Part shown: one piece after another, positions 36,320-45,748 of the stretch | How positions within the stretch are numbered: position 1 is the first letter of the stretch | How the letters are laid out: every line of letters starts with the position of its first letter | Origin: Candidatus Chryseobacterium colombiense | Lineage (GTDB): Bacteria; Bacteroidota; Bacteroidia; Flavobacteriales; Weeksellaceae | Assembly (NCBI GenBank): GCA_029203185.1 | Contig: CP119310.1 | Span: forward strand, 2,418,001 to 2,482,000 | DNA length: 64,000 nt | Direction of reading: 5' to 3' | Translations under genes and position numbers: made by a program | The notes under the pieces: generated by a model | Told to the model about the DNA's origin: nothing | The model's input: only the letters and a program-made list of their open reading frames with translations | The model's database searches: none

Positions 36320-39300
36320 CTATTTCTTAATAAATTTAGATTTAAACGAATCGTTTCCTTTATCTTCAATAGCAATTACATAAGCACCTTTTATCAAAGC
36401 TGAAACATTAATTTTTCCACCACTAATATTTCCGTTACTCACTAATTGTCCTGCTGCATTATAAATTTTATAAGTTGCTTTATCAGAAACTTTAGTTATG
36501 TTTAAGAAATCTGTTGCTGGGTTTGGATAGATTTGGATACCATTATTAGGGTTCTCCACATCTCTTGTCCCTAAACTACTTTGTACAATAACATTGTAGT
36601 CTTCTACCTCACCATAAGTGAAAGTTCCACATGCATAAGATTCAGGTAGACTTGCTCCTGCGCTTGCCGCAGTTGCAACTATAGTAACTACTCTCATCCT
36701 CAATGGAGAATTTGTAATTGCTGTTGATGGAACTGTGAACGTTCCTGTAGTAGCTACTGTTCCAACTGACGTTAATACAGCAGGTTTATTAAGAACTTTT
36801 TCACTTGCTTCGAATGTTCCGTTTTTATTGAAATCTATCCAAACTGCCATTGCACTTGTATTTCCTGTTGCAGTAGGAGTTGTAACAGATACACTTATCG
36901 AGTTAGAACTGTTTGTTAACAAAGTAGGCTGCAATGCAGAATTCACTGTAAAATCCGAATACATTGATGCTCCAGTTGTATTATTTACACTTGCTAATGT
37001 TACATTTGATACATAATCCAGCGTTGCGTTAGTACTTGTATCTGTACAATAATTTGTACAAACAGTTGAGAATGTAATAGGAGCAGAATAAGGACCAGTT
37101 ACGCCAGAACAAACAGCTGCAACTTGTACTTGATATGATGAACAACTTGTTAAATTACTCAGCGTATATGTGTTACTACTTACTGGAACTGTAGTCCATG
37201 TCGACGCAGATGACAACTTATATTGTAAAGAATATGAACTCGCCCCATTCACCGGAGCCCAAGAAACAGTACCACCTACACTTGTAAGACTTGATGCAGC
37301 CAATCCAACAGGAGCAGAACCACAACTTGCTTGTGTACTTACTGTAATTTTTTTCAATGCATAGAAAACGTTTCCAATTGCGGAAATACGCACCACTATC
37401 AGTTGACCGTTTAGAGATGCAGGCAGAGCAACTATAGTTGCAGTACCATTATTAGGTGTAGACGCAGCCAATACTGTCCAGCTCACACCATTATCCGTAG
37501 AATAATCTATTTTTACATTAGCCACATTATAAGGGGCAGCAGACGTATTTACAACATCCCAAGTTAAATTCGTAGATGTATTACTAAACACATAACCTGA
37601 AGTAATTTGGAATGGCCCATCACTACCTACCGTAATTGATTGCTGAGCAAAATTAGTTTGTTGCTGAGTAGCATTTGCATTATTATCTCTTACTGTAACA
37701 GCAAAATTAGAAGTTCTTGCGACCTGAGATGTAGATTCCCATGTATTCAAAGAGTTATCCAAAACCCCCGCAAGTACTGATGGAAATTTAGGGAAATACC
37801 TTGTAGGACTTGTCGTAGGAGTGAAAGATCTAAATGACGCACCATACGTAGTAGTTCCTAAATTTGTTTTATTAATTGTTTGAGCAGATGTAGATCCACT
37901 GTCAACTTCTTCCCATGTATATGTCATTGGATCATTCTCAGGATCCGTAGCACTAGCTGTTAATACAAAAGCCGTTTTATTAGGAATTGTATAACTTGGT
38001 AATGAAGCTATCGTAGGAGGATTATTCGTAACAGAGGTTTCAGTATCACATGTTTTATTAGACAAACTTAAATTGGTTTGTACTTGTCCTATACTCGCTT
38101 TATGAAAATAAGCATCAGAATGTGCCTGTACATCTGTAGAAGTACCCGTAATTCCTGCATATCCCATAATTGTTGATCCAGATCCTGGCTCAACATTCAC
38201 CCCAGTCCCTTCAATAGAATGAGAAAAGGTATGATTTGCTCCTAATTGGTGTCCCATTTCGTGAGCCACATAATCAATATCAAAATTATCACCCTGAGGT
38301 ACACCATCTGCAGGAGATGTATATCCTGAACCTTTATAAGATGCAAAAGCACCTCCGCCAACAGAAAGTGTATTATTACACACACAACCAATACATCCTG
38401 CGTTACCGCCGCCTCCAGAAGCACCAAATAAGTGCCCTATATCAAAATTAGCATCCCCAACATTATTATGCAAGGTATTCATCAATTCTGTATTCCAGTT
38501 TCCCATGCTTGAGGAAGGAGAATAAGGATCGGTAGTTGCATCAGTATAAATAACTCCTGGATAGCTCTGAAGAATAAGGTGCAATGCAAAGTCTTTTTCA
38601 AATACTCCATTTACTCTTGTCATTGTCGCATTAATTGCCGTTAAAGCTCCAGCAACTGTACCCCCAAAATAAGTCGTATATTCTCCCGTAACTGACATTA
38701 CCAATCTCATTGTACGGTATTTTTTATCTGAACTTTTATTGAATGTTCCAGGTTGATGAGTAAATGTTTTTGCATTATCATACAGATTCTCTACCTGTTG
38801 TATTGCATTTGGATTCTCGGTAGTGCTACAAGTAAAAGGTTTATCACCTGTCTTTTTCGTTTTTGGATGTACTGCATATAATCCTGTCGATTTATCCACG
38901 GGCTCTATAAACTCATAATTTCCGTTTTTAAATAACATAGATTGGAAATCGTTTGGCGCCACAGAAAACCTAATCTGTTGTGTAGGATCATCAACCGCAG
39001 CACCTACATAAGAACCTAACTGATATTGATCAGCAAGCTCTTTTACCACAACAGGAAAGCTATATACATTAAATTTCTGAACTTTGCCTTCTAGTGTTGG
39101 TACAGATATTACAACCGGTTTAGCATTTGCCCCCATCTCAACAGCATTCTTCAGTTGCTCACGAATCTGATTTATATCCAGTTTGTAATAGCTTCTCATG
39201 GAGTTAGTAGCTACGGGAACAACTTCCCCTCTTTTCGGGTTCCCGGCAGAACCACTTGCCCCATTGGATGGAGACCATTGTGCGGTAGCCGTACCTGCCA

Positions 39301-39337
39301 ACAATCCCACAAACAAGGATGTAATTATTTTTTTCAT
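36320..39337 (-). CDS. T9SS-exported reprolysin-like zinc metalloprotease
   Basis: A 1005-residue secreted protease. Signal peptide MKKIITSLFVGLLAGTATAQ; an N-terminal propeptide-like region to about residue 205; metzincin catalytic domain with zinc motif HEMGHQLGANHTFSH and Met-turn STIMGYAGI. After it come beta-sandwich domains, one fibronectin III (SVSW ... LSNLTSCSSYQVQVAAVCSG), a GEVED domain (WIDFNKNGTFEASEKVL, then GEVEDY) and a T9SS type A signal (IQIYPNPATDFLNI to SKFIKK). It probably degrades extracellular protein; CxxC-rich loop GCIGCVCNN lies just before the active site. Own promoter box and terminator. Confidence 0.92.
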   Translation of the reverse strand: MKKIITSLFVGLLAGTATAQWSPSNGASGSAGNPKRGEVVPVATNSMRSYYKLDINQIREQLKNAVEMGANAKPVVISVPTLEGKVQKFNVYSFPVVVKELADQYQLGSYVGAAVDDPTQQIRFSVAPNDFQSMLFKNGNYEFIEPVDKSTGLYAVHPKTKKTGDKPFTCSTTENPNAIQQVENLYDNAKTFTHQPGTFNKSSDKKYRTMRLVMSVTGEYTTYFGGTVAGALTAINATMTRVNGVFEKDFALHLILQSYPGVIYTDATTDPYSPSSSMGNWNTELMNTLHNNVGDANFDIGHLFGASGGGGNAGCIGCVCNNTLSVGGGAFASYKGSGYTSPADGVPQGDNFDIDYVAHEMGHQLGANHTFSHSIEGTGVNVEPGSGSTIMGYAGITGTSTDVQAHSDAYFHKASIGQVQTNLSLSNKTCDTETSVTNNPPTIASLPSYTIPNKTAFVLTASATDPENDPMTYTWEEVDSGSTSAQTINKTNLGTTTYGASFRSFTPTTSPTRYFPKFPSVLAGVLDNSLNTWESTSQVARTSNFAVTVRDNNANATQQQTNFAQQSITVGSDGPFQITSGYVFSNTSTNLTWDVVNTSAAPYNVANVKIDYSTDNGVSWTVLAASTPNNGTATIVALPASLNGQLIVVRISAIGNVFYALKKITVSTQASCGSAPVGLAASSLTSVGGTVSWAPVNGASSYSLQYKLSSASTWTTVPVSSNTYTLSNLTSCSSYQVQVAAVCSGVTGPYSAPITFSTVCTNYCTDTSTNATLDYVSNVTLASVNNTTGASMYSDFTVNSALQPTLLTNSSNSISVSVTTPTATGNTSAMAVWIDFNKNGTFEASEKVLNKPAVLTSVGTVATTGTFTVPSTAITNSPLRMRVVTIVATAASAGASLPESYACGTFTYGEVEDYNVIVQSSLGTRDVENPNNGIQIYPNPATDFLNITKVSDKATYKIYNAAGQLVSNGNISGGKINVSALIKGAYVIAIEDKGNDSFKSKFIKK

Positions 39338-39367
39338 ATAAACAAATCTTAATAATTATTTAATCCC

Positions 39368-39375
39368 CAAATATA
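39368..39375 (-). promoter_or_regulatory. -7 box of the reprolysin-like protease gene
   Basis: TATATTTG on the minus strand, about 31 bases upstream of the ATG. Confidence 0.6.
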
Positions 39376-39455
39376 ATGCTTTAAAATTATTCAAAATGTA
39401 TAAAAAACTAAAAATTATGTTAAATAATCATTTTACAAAAAATCAAATATTGGTG

Positions 39456-39489
39456 ATAAAAAAACCTCAAGCAATTTGCTTGAGGTTAT
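39456..39489 (-). terminator. Terminator of the M43 protease gene
   Basis: ACCTCAAGC / GCTTGAGGT hairpin with a T run on the minus strand. Confidence 0.9.
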
Positions 39490-39514
39490 ATATAGAATAA
39501 TAATAAGATTATTA

Positions 39515-41560
39515 TTATTTTTTAATAAACTTAATACTTTCAGAAAGGTTAATATCTTTGACAGTAATAATATAAGTTCCTTTAACCAGATCAGCCACTC
39601 TTACCTGATTATTATTAATATCTCCAGATTTCACCAATTGTCCTACTGCATTATGAATTTCAAATTTAGCTTTCGCTGAAACTTTAGTTACATTAAGCAC
39701 ATCACTTGCAGGATTCGGGTAAATTTGAATGCTGTTTTGTTTTACAAAATTTTCTTCTTTAGTACCCAATACCAATACTTTAAATGACTTAGACTGTGTA
39801 CTTCCGAAATTAGTTGATCCTTCAGCAAAAATAATATTTCCTGCAGAGTTTTTCAAATTATAATAACCGTACAATGCAATACCATCCCCATAACTATCAT
39901 TAATTGTAAATACGTAACAATCCGGTGTCAAATTCCATGTTTCAGTAACCAAAGCAGGCAACGATTGAATCTGACCTCCAACCTGTACACCATTTAAATA
40001 TGGACCTCCAGATTTCACAACATTTCCAGCACTGTTTGTTAACGTCCAAGTAGTTTCTGTACCGTAAAAATCTGGTTGAAGAGTAAAATTAACAGTTGTA
40101 TTAGCAACCGGTGTAGTTGCATATGTTCCTGCAATAGAAGTTGCAGCGTTATTGCTTAATCTGGCATCTGTAGTTCCATTTACGGAAGTAATTTGTGCAG
40201 AGATAACAGAATTACCCGGAGCCGATATACTAACTATCGCATATTTATCTTGAACAAGATTTCCCGTCCAATTATAAGTTTGTGTAGCTCCACCATTTAC
40301 GGTATAGCTAATTACCGCAGCTGTAAGTGGAGATGTACCTCTGTTGTAAAGACTAAATAAAAACGGTATAGCTGCAGTTCCTCCGCAAGTTGTATTAGAA
40401 GTACAAACTCTTTCTGCTTTAAGTTCCCCGTCATTTGCAAACAAAGGAATTGCTACATCTTTCGTAGAAGTTTTCAACTCCATTCTTCTAGGAGAATTAT
40501 TCATTACCGCAGTCATTCTATCCTTCTGATTTTGTGTGAAAATATTCATACAGGTATCATTAGTATAGTCCATATAATTCTCTACCATTTCAAACAAACC
40601 AGCAGTACAGCTTGCAATAGGTGTCGAACAGCTATAATTATCTTCATGGGCAGGTGGTGTATCATTACAATAATCTGTAGCACATACTGTTGCATCACTA
40701 TCATCCCCCCAAATATGTCTTAATCCTAGGAAGTGTCCTACTTCATGGGTCATTGTTCTTCCTTTATCATATGTTGAAGTCATGGGGAAAGACCCAAAAT
40801 CTGTACTTCCAAAAGTTGCATAATTGGCAACTACACCATCAGTAGAAGCATCACCACCATTTGCATCCAGTCCGGGCAACCCAGAAGCTGAAGGAAATTG
40901 TGCATATCCCAACAATGTATTATTAGAAAATCTCACACTCCACATATTCATGTATTGTGTAGGATTCCAAATCGTTGTTGGCTTTACATATTCATCAATA
41001 TTGTCTTGAGACCAACTTGTACTACACAAGTTCACTCTATCAATACCATTCGTAGGGTTCCCATTCATATCTACTTTTGCCAAAGCAAACTGGATCATAG
41101 TATCCGCTCCTACAGCGTTGGTATTATATCCTCGTGTTCCTGCCATTCTACGGTAATCCTGATTCATTACCGTAATTTGTGACTGAACCTGTTCGTCTGT
41201 AATATTAGCACCCGTTCCATAAGCTTCTCCATTGTGAATAACATGTACTACCACAGGAATAGTGATAATGCCTCCGTTTGTAGATTTACTTGTTAATCCC
41301 TCACGTTTCGCTTTTTCAATTAATGGAGCAATCCAAGCCTCAAACTGATCCGTAGTCATTCTCTTCGGATCTTTTCTTCGTAGATAATCTTCATAGTCTA
41401 TAAAAGAGCAACGGTCGAAACCATTACTTTTTGCTAACTCTTGTGCTGATTTTTTTGGAAAATCGCCAGCTATATTTGTTCTCTGTATTTTTTGCGCATG
41501 AGCAACAACTCCCATTGCAATAAATGAAAACGATAAAACAGATGTAAAAATTCTTCTCAT
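39515..41560 (-). CDS. T9SS-exported M43-family (cytophagalysin/pappalysin-like) zinc metalloprotease
   Basis: 681 residues from the Met at 41560; the longer frame from 41581 is rejected because that ATG lies inside the -7 box. Signal peptide MRRIFTSVLSFSFIAMGVVA, cleaved after AHAQ. The M43 catalytic domain begins IPVVVHVIHNGEAYG, with zinc motif MTHEVGHFLGLRHIWGDD and Met-turn MVENYMDYTNDTC. CxxxYCNDTPP is typical of the family. Downstream is a beta-sandwich region (about 370-590) and a T9SS type A signal (IQIYPNPASDVLNV to SIKFIKK). Likely an extracellular protease. Monocistronic. Confidence 0.92.
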   Translation of the reverse strand: MRRIFTSVLSFSFIAMGVVAHAQKIQRTNIAGDFPKKSAQELAKSNGFDRCSFIDYEDYLRRKDPKRMTTDQFEAWIAPLIEKAKREGLTSKSTNGGIITIPVVVHVIHNGEAYGTGANITDEQVQSQITVMNQDYRRMAGTRGYNTNAVGADTMIQFALAKVDMNGNPTNGIDRVNLCSTSWSQDNIDEYVKPTTIWNPTQYMNMWSVRFSNNTLLGYAQFPSASGLPGLDANGGDASTDGVVANYATFGSTDFGSFPMTSTYDKGRTMTHEVGHFLGLRHIWGDDSDATVCATDYCNDTPPAHEDNYSCSTPIASCTAGLFEMVENYMDYTNDTCMNIFTQNQKDRMTAVMNNSPRRMELKTSTKDVAIPLFANDGELKAERVCTSNTTCGGTAAIPFLFSLYNRGTSPLTAAVISYTVNGGATQTYNWTGNLVQDKYAIVSISAPGNSVISAQITSVNGTTDARLSNNAATSIAGTYATTPVANTTVNFTLQPDFYGTETTWTLTNSAGNVVKSGGPYLNGVQVGGQIQSLPALVTETWNLTPDCYVFTINDSYGDGIALYGYYNLKNSAGNIIFAEGSTNFGSTQSKSFKVLVLGTKEENFVKQNSIQIYPNPASDVLNVTKVSAKAKFEIHNAVGQLVKSGDINNNQVRVADLVKGTYIITVKDINLSESIKFIKK

Positions 41561-41578
41561 TATATTATCAATATTGTA

Positions 41579-41586
41579 CAAAGGTA
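41579..41586 (-). promoter_or_regulatory. -7 box of the M43 protease gene
   Basis: TACCTTTG on the minus strand. It overlaps the upstream ATG (41581) and leaves a leader of about 12 bases to the ATG at 41560, which decides the start. Confidence 0.65.
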
Positions 41587-41643
41587 TTGAATTTTGTAAT
41601 AATTTAAAAATTAAGATGTATTTTACACAAAAATTTCAGTCCA

Positions 41644-42099
41644 ATGAAAACAATTACGTTATCATTTTTACTTATTTTAGTAAGTGCCTGTTCTACAAAA
41701 AAAAATATAAGCACTCAAACCAATAATTCTGTGGATAAAAAAATTGAAGAAATAGAACTCACCGAACGTACAAGAGGTTTAAAAAGGAGTTTTACATTCA
41801 GTTCCACTGCTTTTACGACAACTTCAAACGGAGACAGCAAGAAATCGAAAATATCTTTAGCTGAGTGGGAATCTATAGAAAAACAGGCAAAGCTTCTTGA
41901 TGTTTCCAAAATCTCGTCACTTGCAGCTCCTTCTACAGATCACCATTCGGATCGTGCATTGGCTTCAACGCTTATAATTACATCGAATGGAAGCCGCTAT
42001 CAGTCTTCCAATTTTGATGCAGCCAATCCTCCGAAAGAATTAACTTCTCTCTACAGAGCAGTACAACAAATCATACAAAGCAAAAAGACAACACAATAG
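41644..42099 (+). CDS. Small predicted lipoprotein, function unknown
   Basis: A 151-residue protein with a clear lipoprotein signal (MKTITLSFLLILVSACSTKK, Cys16). The mature part is polar, Ser/Thr/Lys-rich, with no domain I recognise; it includes KISLAEWESIEKQAK and a C-terminal helix LTSLYRAVQQIIQSKK. It stands alone on the plus strand between minus-strand genes. Its stop codon lies inside a terminator-like hairpin. Confidence 0.75.
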   Translation: MKTITLSFLLILVSACSTKKNISTQTNNSVDKKIEEIELTERTRGLKRSFTFSSTAFTTTSNGDSKKSKISLAEWESIEKQAKLLDVSKISSLAAPSTDHHSDRALASTLIITSNGSRYQSSNFDAANPPKELTSLYRAVQQIIQSKKTTQ

Positions 42100-42112
42100 T
42101 TGTCTTTTGTTA
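42083..42112 (+). terminator. Terminator overlapping the lipoprotein stop codon
   Basis: AAAAGACAAC / GTTGTCTTTT, a 10-base stem with a 6-base loop. The TAG stop (42097-42099) is in the loop and the 3' arm. Confidence 0.7.
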
Positions 42113-42136
42113 TTCTAAAATATTATTTTTTTTCTA

Positions 42137-42796
42137 CTAAAACTTATACGCAATATTCCAGGCAAATCCCATGGCAAATTTGCCAGAACTTCTTCCAAAG
42201 CCGGGAACAATCATCGGTTGTATATCATCCTGCTTTGTCGTATATACTAAGTATTTAGGCTGCAAGTTTACATCTATATAAAAATTAGATTCAAATAACT
42301 GGACTCTTCCTCCTAAAGAACCTTCGATCCAGTAAGATGACTGAGTAGAGGAAGGAAACGCTACTGAAGAGCTGCTTCCACCATATCCACGTACCGGAAT
42401 AGCCATATATTCCTGTTTGTAAAATGCTCCGGCTAATTTACCACCACCGTAAAAACCATTAAATTCATTTTCGGGATCTCTGGCCAACATGTAAAAGCTT
42501 CCCAATCGAAGAAAGACACCATTTACTTTGGCATCATATCCATTTTTTTGATAAACATTGGAGTCAAAACCTGCATCTATTACTCCGTGAACTTTATCTT
42601 TAATTCTTGAGGATATAAAACCCTGATACAGTTTTCTATCCGAAAAAAAAGAAGCACCTGTATTCAACAGATCAAAACCTACCATAAAATTAGGTTTATA
42701 GTGCCATTCTTTTTTATGATCTTCTTTCTTTTCCTGAGCAAAAGCCACAAAATATGAAAGACTAAAAATTAAGGTATAAATTAGTTTTCTCTTCAT
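42137..42796 (-). CDS. DUF6048-family envelope protein
   Basis: 219 residues from the Met at 42796 (MKRKLIYTLIFSLSYFVAFA), which gives a clean signal peptide; the frame opens 10 codons earlier at 42826 with a less likely start. The mature protein has alternating strands and Gly/aromatic residues and ends SGKFAMGFAWNIAYKF, suggesting an outer membrane beta-barrel. I assign it to DUF6048 from memory of its pairing with a DUF6452 lipoprotein next to rlmD in flavobacteria. It overlaps that gene by 35 bases, so the two are co-translated. Role unknown. Confidence 0.7.
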   Translation of the reverse strand: MKRKLIYTLIFSLSYFVAFAQEKKEDHKKEWHYKPNFMVGFDLLNTGASFFSDRKLYQGFISSRIKDKVHGVIDAGFDSNVYQKNGYDAKVNGVFLRLGSFYMLARDPENEFNGFYGGGKLAGAFYKQEYMAIPVRGYGGSSSSVAFPSSTQSSYWIEGSLGGRVQLFESNFYIDVNLQPKYLVYTTKQDDIQPMIVPGFGRSSGKFAMGFAWNIAYKF

Positions 42797-43232
42797 TTTC
42801 AATAAAATTTTGCCCAGTTTCCACACCTAAAACAGTGGTTGGTAATAATAATTCTGATTTTAGATTTTCGTAGTTCTTTTTTATTCCACAGCCCGGCGAA
42901 ACATAAATCGATTTGGTCGTATAACTTACTCTGACTTTAGACGAATCTGCTTTAGTCGTAGTTTTAATGAACAAATCCGTATAAGGAGAATCATCTACAC
43001 GCAAGGGAACAAAAACAGAGTCTACATTTTTTTGCCAGCCAAAATCTACAACGTTAGAACCATAATTTACAAATACTTTAATAGAATCTAAAGTAGTCTG
43101 CTTTCCTGCTTTTTTAAACTTGATTTTCATTCTCGGTGTACCTTCTCCGCTTTCACAGATATCATCGTCTCCTCCACAGGAAGTAAGCATTCCGAGGCTG
43201 CATAATAATATAATAATGCTAATATATTTCAT
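42762..43232 (-). CDS. DUF6452-family lipoprotein
   Basis: A 156-residue lipoprotein: signal MKYISIIILLCSLGMLTSC, Cys19, followed by an acidic GGDDD segment. The mature domain begins PRMKIKFKKAGKQTTLDSIK and ends TGQNFIENEEKTNLYLNF, consistent with DUF6452. It follows the DUF5117 protease gene by 9 bases and overlaps the DUF6048 gene, forming a three-gene operon. Function unknown; the pairing suggests a joint role at the outer membrane. Confidence 0.72.
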   Translation of the reverse strand: MKYISIIILLCSLGMLTSCGGDDDICESGEGTPRMKIKFKKAGKQTTLDSIKVFVNYGSNVVDFGWQKNVDSVFVPLRVDDSPYTDLFIKTTTKADSSKVRVSYTTKSIYVSPGCGIKKNYENLKSELLLPTTVLGVETGQNFIENEEKTNLYLNF

Positions 43233-43241
43233 ACTTCTACT

Positions 43242-45713
43242 TTACTTTGGGTCTAAAGCTTTTTCAATTCTGAAGACAAGATCTTCATAGTGATATTTAT
43301 TTACTGTATTAGAATCTTTTCTTTCGGAAAGTTCTTTTTTTATCGTGACAAGATTTCCTCTTGCAATGGCCGAAACATCAGATCGGTCAGAGTTCTTCAC
43401 ATCAATAAGCTTAATTAAATTATCAACATAATTTCTCTGAAGATTTCTTCCGTACACATCCGGATTTTCTTTTTTAATAATTGAAGCGTTAAGGTCTGAA
43501 AATAATTCCACCGTTGTATAGGTATTCTGATCTACCGCTTCCATCTGGAACATATTATTTAATACCATTGGGCTCAAAATTCTTGCAAGAACACCATTTT
43601 GAATATCTTCAACGGTTCTTACAGGTGTTTTTCCTGTCTTTTCAAAAATTTCTTTCTTAAGAAGCCATTGTGGTGTGGTGAAAATATTTTCTTCTAAGAA
43701 TTTCATGGCCTCCTTCTGATCTTTTTTGGCTACGACTTCGTATACAGGTCCTGACTGTTCTGCAGTTTTAGGAGTTTCCATCTGTCCTCCGATGTATTTT
43801 GAAACATGTCCTGCATATCTTCTGAACTGTGTCGTTACCTGATCATACATCATTCCAAGGTTATCATAATTTTCATTGGGTGTTTGAGTCCACTTTTCAA
43901 GATTATCAATAATTCTTTTAAGATTTTTGATTCCGTAAGTACTTGCAATCATTGCATTGTCTCCTACCTGCTCACTTTGAGATCTGGGATCAAGAGGATT
44001 AGATTCAGTTCCAAACCAAAGTCTTTCGTTCTTAAGGTTTTTAATTACCCATTTATTTAAATATTCCTTTTCCAGAACAGGAGTATTATATTGATAGAAT
44101 CTTCTATATCCCCATTCAATGGCCCAATTGTCATAATCTCCAATTCTCGGCATAATTCCGGATTCTCCAATATTATCTTCCGGCTGTGCCACATAATTAA
44201 AACGGGCATAGTCCATGATTGAAGGAGTATGGCCATTTTTTTCCAGCCATTTTTTATCTCTCAATTTTTCAACAGGTACAGTAGAACTTGAACCAAAGTT
44301 ATGTCTCAATCCTAATGTATGTCCCACTTCATGAGAAGAAACAAAACGGATAAGCTCGCCCATTAATTGATCATCAAATTCAATTTTTCTTGCTCTTTCG
44401 TCATTGGGTGAAGCCTGAATAAAATACCAGTTTCTCAACAGCATCATTACATTATGGTACCAATTGATATGGCTTTCCATGATTTCGCCTGTTCTCGGAT
44501 CTGAAATTGAAGGTCCTGAAGCATTCGGAACATCCGAAGGCTTATAAACGATTGCCGAAAACCTAGCATCTTCAAGGCTCCATTCCGGATCAGTTTTCGC
44601 ATCAGGAACTTTAGCATAAATTGCGTTTTTAAAACCAGCTTTTTCAAAAGCTTTTTGCCAGTCATTTACTCCTTGAATCAGGTAAGGAACCCACTTTTTA
44701 GGGGTTGCCGGATCAATATAGAATACAATAGGTTTTGCAGGCTCTACAAGTTCTCCTCTTTTATATTTTTCTAAATCCTGAGGTTTAGGCTCCAGTCTCC
44801 ATCTTTTAACTAAAGAAACTCTTTTTACCCCTTGAGGATCAAGGTCAAAATCTGTATATCCCACAGCAAAATATCCTACTCTTGGATCAAAATACCTTGC
44901 CTGCATTTTATTTTCGGGCAGAAGAACAAATGAAGCGTTGATTTCCACCGTATAATTACCACTTACTTTCGGCAGGTTGGCAGCCGGAACTCCAGGAATA
45001 GGTCTTCCCAGCGTACGGGCAAAAGTTTTGGTGGTATTGATCTCAATATTGGTTGGATAAGATTTTACAAAATTCACAAAAGACATATCTTTCTGAAAAG
45101 CGCCCACTTTAAAATCATCTTTAGAATTCGCAGAGAAAGAAACCATTTCATTATCCGAATTTAAAAGATCTGTTACTTCAATAACAGAAGATTTATTATT
45201 ATTTCCGTACGTTTTTACATCAAAAGATTTAATAATAGACTGCACATTATTTCTGATCACAGAATTGTACATATCTGATGTGGAATCTTTTGCATAGTCA
45301 ACAAAAGAAATTGATCTTAAAAGTATTTTATCTTTCGGGCCTTTTTCAAAAGCTACCACCTGTTGTCCAATCTGATCTCCTGCATAGCCTGTACTTCCAG
45401 AACGCATTCCCGCCGCAGCTTTTGTAAGTCTTGTTACCAACAAAAATTCCTTTTTCAATATATTATCAGGAATTTCAAAATAATATTTATCCTCAATTTT
45501 ATGAACAGTGATAATCCCCTGGTCGGAAATTGCTTTATCGGTGATAATCTCTTTATAAGACTTCATAGAAGGCTTTTTCTTATCATCCTTTTTCACTTTG
45601 GCGGTATCCGTTTTTACTGCCGTAGAATCTTTTTCCTGCCCTTTCAGCTCGTACTGACCAAACATCAAAGCAACTAAGACGAAGGCAGCACTGAGGTTTT
45701 TCACTTTTTTCAT
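43242..45713 (-). CDS. Zinc-dependent metalloprotease of the DUF5117/DUF5118 type
   Basis: An 823-residue exported metzincin-like protein. N-terminal signal-like segment (LSAAFVLVALMFGQYELKGQ) is followed by a DUF5118-like region (YKEIITDKAISDQGIITVHK), DUF5117 (about 90-400) and the catalytic part with SSHEVGHTLGLRHNFGSSS and PSIMDYARFNY as Met-turn. The C-terminal helical region has no T9SS signal, so it likely stays in the periplasm or at the membrane, unlike the two proteases before it. First gene of an operon with the DUF6452 and DUF6048 genes. Substrate unknown. Confidence 0.88.
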   Translation of the reverse strand: MKKVKNLSAAFVLVALMFGQYELKGQEKDSTAVKTDTAKVKKDDKKKPSMKSYKEIITDKAISDQGIITVHKIEDKYYFEIPDNILKKEFLLVTRLTKAAAGMRSGSTGYAGDQIGQQVVAFEKGPKDKILLRSISFVDYAKDSTSDMYNSVIRNNVQSIIKSFDVKTYGNNNKSSVIEVTDLLNSDNEMVSFSANSKDDFKVGAFQKDMSFVNFVKSYPTNIEINTTKTFARTLGRPIPGVPAANLPKVSGNYTVEINASFVLLPENKMQARYFDPRVGYFAVGYTDFDLDPQGVKRVSLVKRWRLEPKPQDLEKYKRGELVEPAKPIVFYIDPATPKKWVPYLIQGVNDWQKAFEKAGFKNAIYAKVPDAKTDPEWSLEDARFSAIVYKPSDVPNASGPSISDPRTGEIMESHINWYHNVMMLLRNWYFIQASPNDERARKIEFDDQLMGELIRFVSSHEVGHTLGLRHNFGSSSTVPVEKLRDKKWLEKNGHTPSIMDYARFNYVAQPEDNIGESGIMPRIGDYDNWAIEWGYRRFYQYNTPVLEKEYLNKWVIKNLKNERLWFGTESNPLDPRSQSEQVGDNAMIASTYGIKNLKRIIDNLEKWTQTPNENYDNLGMMYDQVTTQFRRYAGHVSKYIGGQMETPKTAEQSGPVYEVVAKKDQKEAMKFLEENIFTTPQWLLKKEIFEKTGKTPVRTVEDIQNGVLARILSPMVLNNMFQMEAVDQNTYTTVELFSDLNASIIKKENPDVYGRNLQRNYVDNLIKLIDVKNSDRSDVSAIARGNLVTIKKELSERKDSNTVNKYHYEDLVFRIEKALDPK

Positions 45714-45735
45714 TTAAATTTTATGATTAATATTT

Positions 45736-45743
45736 CAAATGTA
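45736..45743 (-). promoter_or_regulatory. -7 box of the DUF5117 protease operon
   Basis: TACATTTG on the minus strand, 23 bases upstream of the ATG at 45713. Confidence 0.6.
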
Positions 45744-45748
45744 GGTAA

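Noticed and set aside
38236..38451. 71-residue plus-strand ORF over the reprolysin active site
   Set aside because: Antisense shadow; the sense frame carries the HExxHxxGxxH motif.
41561..41581. Start of the M43 protease at the first in-frame ATG
   Set aside because: That ATG lies within the -7 box, and the signal peptide begins cleanly at the Met at 41560.
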